Both the position numbers and the translations under genes were made by a program. Below are positions 58,583 through 64,000 of a DNA stretch of 64,000 nucleotides, piece by piece; the first letter of the stretch is position 1, and every line of letters begins with the position of its first letter. The stretch comes from Adiantum capillus-veneris (taxonomy: Eukaryota; Streptophyta; Polypodiopsida; Polypodiales; Pteridaceae): assembly GCA_014529385.2 (NCBI GenBank), contig CM043968.1, positions 24,244,513 through 24,308,512 of the forward strand. Reading direction: 5' to 3'. A model generated the notes under the pieces. It was given only the letters and a program-made list of their open reading frames with translations, had not been told where the DNA came from and ran no database searches.

Positions 58583-60605
58583 CATGCTCCAAACTTGGTT
58601 TGAAGCAAAACGGACATCATTTGCCAGCAATTCAGACAAAGAGCATATCAAAGCAAATTTTATGGAATTTTCTAACTTTGAAACTGTATTTTTCTAATTG
58701 GCACAATGCAAGCTGCTGAGAAAGCAAAGAAGATGAAGACTTAAAAAGAAGAGTTTCCACCATATCAGTTGGAGCCCAGTTCTGTGAAAACGGCCAAAGT
58801 AACCTACCTGTTGAAAGGAAAACTTGAGGAGCACAACACCACAGTCTTCATTGGCAAATTCAAAAGTGAAGATGGAAGTTAGGTGGAGTTGCAAATGCTA
58901 CTGAAGGAAGTCTATGATGTAGCAGCTAAGCCAGTTATGAAAGAAGCCAATAGGAAGTTGGGACTTCGAGCATTTTATGATCAAGAACCATGTGGAGTAG
59001 ACTTCCAAAGGGCTTACGAACTAGTGTCGACGACGATTAAAGAGGATGGATGTGCCCAAATCACAAATCAGCAAGGTCAAAAAGTCGAGGTAGTCATCAA
59101 CAAAGACATAGTGGCTTAAACAGTAAAGCTATCCATTGAAGGTATGACAACGAGAGCCAAGATAGGAAAATAGTTGGAACATTCACAAAGAGTACAACTG
59201 CCACCACCTTCTCCGATCTTATGCTAAAGCAAGTAGAGGATCCCACCCATTTATACCACTAGCACTTCCACTTCCTCGCCAAGAAGCCACCAAGGTACAC
59301 TACCCAAAATCATGTTGTTGCAACCACCTTCATGTAGGTATTGAAGTCATCAAGTAGAAAATCAATACATCATGCTCAATATGTGCTTACAACACTCAAG
59401 AGCACAAAGACGAAAGGAAAAGTCACATACTTAGGAGCTCCAGAAGTCTTGATCCGAATTCCATACCATGCCATTGGGATGGCCGATAACTTGCCACCAG
59501 GCCCAAATCAGAACACATTGATAATCATAGAGAAATCTTATCCCTCTCCACGATCCACAAGATCAAAGAAGAAAGAGATTTATAAGTCAGATGAAGAGTC
59601 AGCGAAAAGCTCACGTGAAGTCCATAGCAGTGAACAAAGTTCGGGTAATGAAGAAAAAAGGACAAGAAGGGAAGAGATGAAAAGAAAGGCAGTGGCCACC
59701 CATTAGGAAGAACCACCACAGAAAAAGGCAAGGTTCGAAAGAGAAAAGAAATCTTATGAACAAAGTTGACAAGCTGCATGATAGACTTCAGATCTATGGA
59801 ATCCAAGGGAAGTCAAGGGTCCTAGATCCCTGAGAAGAAGATCCTAAGGACATGCTAGAAAGGATGTATGCAAAAGCTGAAGCCTTGAACATACAAGAGG
59901 CATTAGCTGAAGCTCAAAGAAAATCTAGAGAAGAGTCAACTCAACAACCACATCATGCAGAAGTTGGGAAACTAACTGCAACATAGCAGGAACGGTAAGT
60001 AATGTCTCCAAGACCATCCTCACCCAATACCAAACAAGGGGATCAACCTCTTCCTAGTGCAAGCTCTTCATCAATTAACCAATCATATTTAGGTAGGGAA
60101 ATAAAAGGACATGGGTTAAAGAAAGAGAAGGAAGCCAATCAAGAACAGCCAAAAGAAACAACCAAAGATGAGGCTAGATCTTCCAAAGAGATTCAAGCAG
60201 AATCCGTAGAGTGGGAAACAACGGATGACGTTATCACCCAAGTCAATGAATATGCAAAGTAGATGCACATGATGGACTGAGAAAATGCAAACACCAACTC
60301 TTAGCCGCAGTGCTAAAGCTCAAGAACTTGAACAGGTGATTGATGCGCTCCAAGGAGAGCTTGAAGATAGAATGAGTATCATTGAAAATCTTCAAAGCCA
60401 AATCAAAGAGCTCAAGAATGAAGCAAAAAAACACCAAAACGTCAAGGAAAAGCAAGAAAAGAAGATGGAAGAGCTAGGGGAACTCCTCACAAACTTATCG
60501 GATGCTTATAAAAGCAAGGAGGAGCAGATAACTGAAGTGACAAATGAGCTTATGATCACTACTCTGTCAGTACAAAAGCTCCAGGTACAGTTGAATGTAG
60601 CAAAA
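58583..60605 (+). pseudogene. element B downstream coding region, tandem copy 1 (fossil)
   Basis: The segment opens in the spacer end (CATGCTCCAAACTTGGTTTG) and carries the KLPTE domain (58740-59710: FYDQEPCGVDFQRAYELVST, YLGAPEVLIRIPYHAIGMAD), a Pro/Ser/Lys linker (60002-60262) and the coiled coil (60285-60600: EQVIDALQGELEDRMSIIEN). It then restarts at 60606. Broken. Confidence 0.75.
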
Positions 60606-62349
60606 AATGCATGCTCCAAAATTGCTTTGAAGCAAAACAGACATCATTTGCTAGCAATTCAAACACAAGACATGTTAGAGTGGAATTTGTGGAAATTTTA
60701 AACTTTGAAACTATATTCTCCTAATAGGTGCAATGCAAGCTACTGAGAAACCAAAGAAGAGAAATCACCTACCTATCAAAAGAACAGCTTGAGGAGCACA
60801 ACACCACAATCTTCACTGGAAAATTCAAAAAAGAATATGGAAGTCAAGTGGAGTTGCAAATGCTACCTAAGGAAGCCTATGATGTAGCAGCTAAGCCAGC
60901 TACGAAAGAAGCCAACAGGAGGTTTGGACTTTAAACATTTTATGATCAAGAACCATGTGGAGTAGACTTCTAAAGGGCTTACAAACTACTGTCGATAATT
61001 AAAGAGGATGGATCTGCCCAGATCACAGGTCAACAAGGACAGAAAGTCAAGGTGGTCATTAACAAAGACATAGTGGCTGAAGCACTAAAGCTTCCCACTG
61101 AAGATATGACAATGAGAGCCAGAGATAGGAAAACAACAGGAACATTCACAAAATGTACAGCTTCCGCCACCTTCTCCAATCTTATGCTAAAGCAAGTAGA
61201 GAATCCTACCCGCCTATACCAGCATCACTTACACTTCCTGTCCAATAAACCACCAAGGTACACTAACCAAAATCATGTTGTTGCAACCACCTTCACGCAG
61301 GTATTGAATTCATCAAGTAGACAATCAATAGATCATGCTCAATATGTGCATACAACACTCAAGAGCACAAAGAAGGAAGGAAAAGTCACATACTTAGGAG
61401 CTCCAAAAGTCTTAACCCAAATTGCATACCATGCCATTGGGATGGCCGATAACTTGCTGCTAGCCCCAGATCAAAACACATGGATAATCACAGAGAAAAC
61501 TCAGCCCTCTCCATGAACCACAAGATCAAAGAAGAAAGGGATTTATAAGTCAGATGAAGAGTCAGTGAAAAGCTTCTGCAGTCCATAGTAGTGAAGAAAG
61601 TTCACATAATTAAGAAAAAAGGGCAAGAAGGAAGGAGATGAAAAGAAAGGTAGTGGTCGTCCATCAAGAAGAACCTCCACAAAAGAAGGCGAGGTTCCAA
61701 AGAGAAAAGTAAGCTTATGAACGAAGTCGACAAGCTTCTAGGACAAACTTCCAATCTATGGAGTCCAAAGGAAGTCAAGGGTCATAGAACCCTAAGAAGA
61801 AGATCCATGAAGATCCAAAAGACATGTTAGAAAGGATGTATGCAGAAGCTCAAGCCCTGAAGATAAACGTGGCATTAGCTGAAGCTCAAAGAAACAACCA
61901 AAGATGAGGCTGGACCTACCAAAGAGCCTCAAGCAGAATCCGAAGAGTGGGAAACAATGGATGAAGTTACCACCCAATTCAATGAATATGCAAAGGAGAT
62001 GCAGCTGATGACCGAGAAAATGCGAACAATAGCTCTTAGCTGCGGTGCTAAAGCTCAAGAACTTGAACAGGTGATTGATGCGCTCCAAGGCGAGCTTGAA
62101 GACAGAATGAGTATCATTGAAAATCTTCAAGGCCAAATCAAAGAGCTCAAGAATGAAGCAAAACAACACCAAAACGTCAAGGAAAAGAAAGAAAAGAAGA
62201 TGAAAGAGCTAGGGGAACTTCTCACAAAGTTATCGGATGCCTATAAAAGCAAGGAGCAGCACATAACTAAAGTGACAAATGAGCTTATGAGCACTACTCA
62301 GTCAGTACAAAAGCTCCAAGTACAGTTGAATGTAGCAAATTCTTCTTTG
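60606..62349 (+). pseudogene. element B downstream coding region, tandem copy 2 (fossil)
   Basis: Begins again with CATGCTCCAAAATTGCTTTG and repeats the KLPTE domain (60760-61516: VAEALKLPTEDMTMRARDRK) and coil (61957-62340: EELGELLTKLSDAYKSKEQH), up to the TRIM at 62355. It aligns over most of its length with 58583-60600. Broken. Confidence 0.75.
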
Positions 62350-62354
62350 CAATA

Positions 62355-63694
62355 TGTTGGGGTTCATCAACACAAGAAACTCTTCCCACACACATACTCT
62401 TACATAGAGAAATGGACACTCAACACATGATCAGAATATAGCAGAAGACAGAACAAACAACTTCGTATTGAGTAAAAACAGAGACAAAACGAGTTCAAAA
62501 ATTAGAGTACTTCATTTCTGAAAGCTTGTACATCTCTTTTCTTGTACACACAACTGCTTCTATCTCTAGCAAGTTATAACTGCTCTAATTGAAACCTTCT
62601 TGACATGAATATCCGATTTACCAGAATCCGACTTACAATATCCGACCAAACATAAGTTTGACTAGAAAAACCCGATTCAGATCCGATTCAGTATAAATCC
62701 GATTGAGAATCATTTTAGCTAAGTAATTACGCGTTCAACGCATGGCACGTCTCGGTGGTGGATTTTGTAGAAATCCGACTCGGACTTACATATCCCTTGA
62801 TCAAAAAAGAACACGACCACAAAACAAGTTCCAAAAGTCTACATATGTTGCTCAATCTGAAAATGCTAAATAGTACATCATTTCTCCATAGGCTCAAAAA
62901 CAGCACCAGCCTCAGCTTCGAAAAGAGAAACTTCTACTGGGTCAGAAGTCTCCACAGCTGGTACTGTAAACCCTGCTAGAACATCTACATCAATCTCCAA
63001 TTCTGGCTCAACACATTGCTTCTTTTCCAATTCTGAATTTTCCATGTCCTGCAATGGTTTTTCTAAACACTCAGCCTACTCTGCACACTTTTGCTGCTCT
63101 TCAATTACCAGCTTCTCCTTGTGCTTTTCTTTAGTCTCCTGTATTTTCTCAATCCAAAAAACTCTCTTTCCTTCTTAAGTTGAGCTACCTCTGCCAACAA
63201 ATCAGCTTCATGTGCACTCAAAAAGCCAGTCTTCACCATTTCATAGGGATGCTTCAACACAGTAGTCCCCCTAGCTCTGATGGATTGCCATACCTCTTCC
63301 ATTGTATTCTTAAGCTACTGCCTAAGGACCTGCACATCCCCTTCTGACATTAAAACCGACACTCAACTCATGATCAGAATATAGCAGAAGATAGAACAAA
63401 CAACTTCAGACTGAGTAAAAACAAAGACAAAACAAGTTCAAACATCAGAGTACTTCAATTTTGAAAGCTTGTGCATCTCTTTTCTTCTACACACGACTAC
63501 TTCTATCTCTAGCAAGTTATAAATGCTCTAATTGAAACCTTCTTGACATGAATATCCAATTTACCAGAATCCGACTTACAATATCTGACCAAACAGAAGT
63601 CCCCGACTGAGCAAACAAAAGTCCGACTAGCAAATTCCGATTCAGCATAAGTTCGACTGAGCATCATTTTAGCTAAGTAATTACCCTTTCAACA
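62355..63694 (-). mobile_element. TRIM-like element, copy 2, same insertion site as copy 1
   Basis: TGTTGGGGTTCATC to CCTTTCAACA in plus orientation, with CAATA on both sides (62350-62354 and 63695-63699). The left LTR runs to about 62740; the right LTR is shorter, from about 63359. The interior carries on the minus strand the remnant of the copy 1 frame (63302-63105). It lies antisense to B exactly as copy 1 lies antisense to C. Broken. Confidence 0.85.
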
Positions 63695-64000
63695 CAATAC
63701 TCAGAGTAGAGAATCAATGACCAAGCAGAATTTCTGAAGCAAATAAGGGAAAACCCAGCAGTAGCTTCCCTTAAGGGAACTGACAAAGTTTACAAAAATT
63801 TAGAAAGAAAAACAAAGAATTGGAACTTGAGTTGAAGCTGGAACAAGAACAAAGAAGGGACCTCACCCTAATGCGCATACAAAGAGAAGAGCAATTGCTC
63901 AAAGAGATAAAAGAATTAAAAAAAAGCCAATCAATTGTTGCTGATAGAAGGGAATGTAGAAACTCAAGACGAGGCAGGTACATCTGAATAGCCGAATCTA
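63695..64000 (+). pseudogene. element B coiled-coil segment beyond the TRIM (fossil)
   Basis: NPAVASLKGTDKVYKNLERK-type stretch followed by LELELKLEQEQRRDLTLMRI and an EEQLLKEIKELKKS helix, matching 5700-5870 in A. Runs off the window. Confidence 0.75.

Larger units (their letters stand above)
54535..64000 (+). mobile_element. Ty3/gypsy element B, integrase core to window end
   Basis: Begins in the middle of integrase directly after the LTR at 54534, then runs through the protease-like segment, tail, 2-kb spacer, a duplicated downstream coding region and a TRIM, and leaves the window still inside the coiled-coil part. Same family as A and C. Broken, with about ten or more interruptions. Confidence 0.8.

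Overview
This window is a stack of nested transposable elements with no recognisable host gene. The elements are Ty3/gypsy and Ty1/copia LTR retrotransposons, a CACTA (En/Spm) DNA transposon, a TRIM-like miniature LTR element, two small non-coding elements with 9-bp target duplications, and pieces of a DNA transposon I cannot assign to a superfamily. The mix, the nesting depth and the long AT-rich spacers point to a land plant with a large repeat-rich genome, gymnosperm- or fern-sized. The species cannot be named from the sequence.

Layout. 1-7707: 3' part of gypsy element A (+). 7708-12709: left piece of the unassigned DNA transposon, ending in a terminal inverted repeat (TIR). 12714-39056: gypsy element C (-), roughly 12 kb of retroelement swollen by later insertions: a TRIM (13771-15188), two 1.55-kb non-coding elements (17947-19491 and 20577-22155), a CACTA element (25950-33613, target duplication CAT) and a truncated copia element (about 37058-38802). 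39057-39588: a slice of an older gypsy integrase (-), followed by an LTR fragment to about 39797. 39798-53301: right piece of the unassigned DNA transposon, itself split by a 9.4-kb gag-protease-only LTR element G (43348-52726, target duplication CGGGG). 53306-54534: the 3' end and LTR of a gypsy element (+). 54535-64000: gypsy element B (+), with an internal 2-kb tandem duplication and a second TRIM copy.

Main result. The boundaries fit together across the window. Two TIRs about 40 kb apart (12684-12709 and 53276-53301) each abut the same point of the same gypsy family, on opposite strands, with a matching TTAC target duplication. The LTR start at 39056 and the LTR end at 54534 carry matching 5-bp duplications and enter the same integrase site. 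The LTR cut near 7707 has its missing end on the opposite strand near 39797. The simplest reading is that one two-gene DNA transposon (about 9 kb without G, convergent genes) inserted into a gypsy nest, and that an inversion of about 32 kb, with one breakpoint inside the transposon and one in an LTR, then split it. Reversed-end (alternative) transposition is the main rival explanation.

Other notable points. The TRIM sits at an identical site in elements B and C while A keeps the empty site, so it appears to travel inside the larger element. The unassigned transposon has introns filled with an AGCACTT-type degenerate tandem array. The gypsy family carries a large extra coding region downstream of integrase, a second protease-like segment, and 22-bp AT-rich palindromes spaced about 290 bp apart. 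All alignments were done by eye; percentages and ages are rough.
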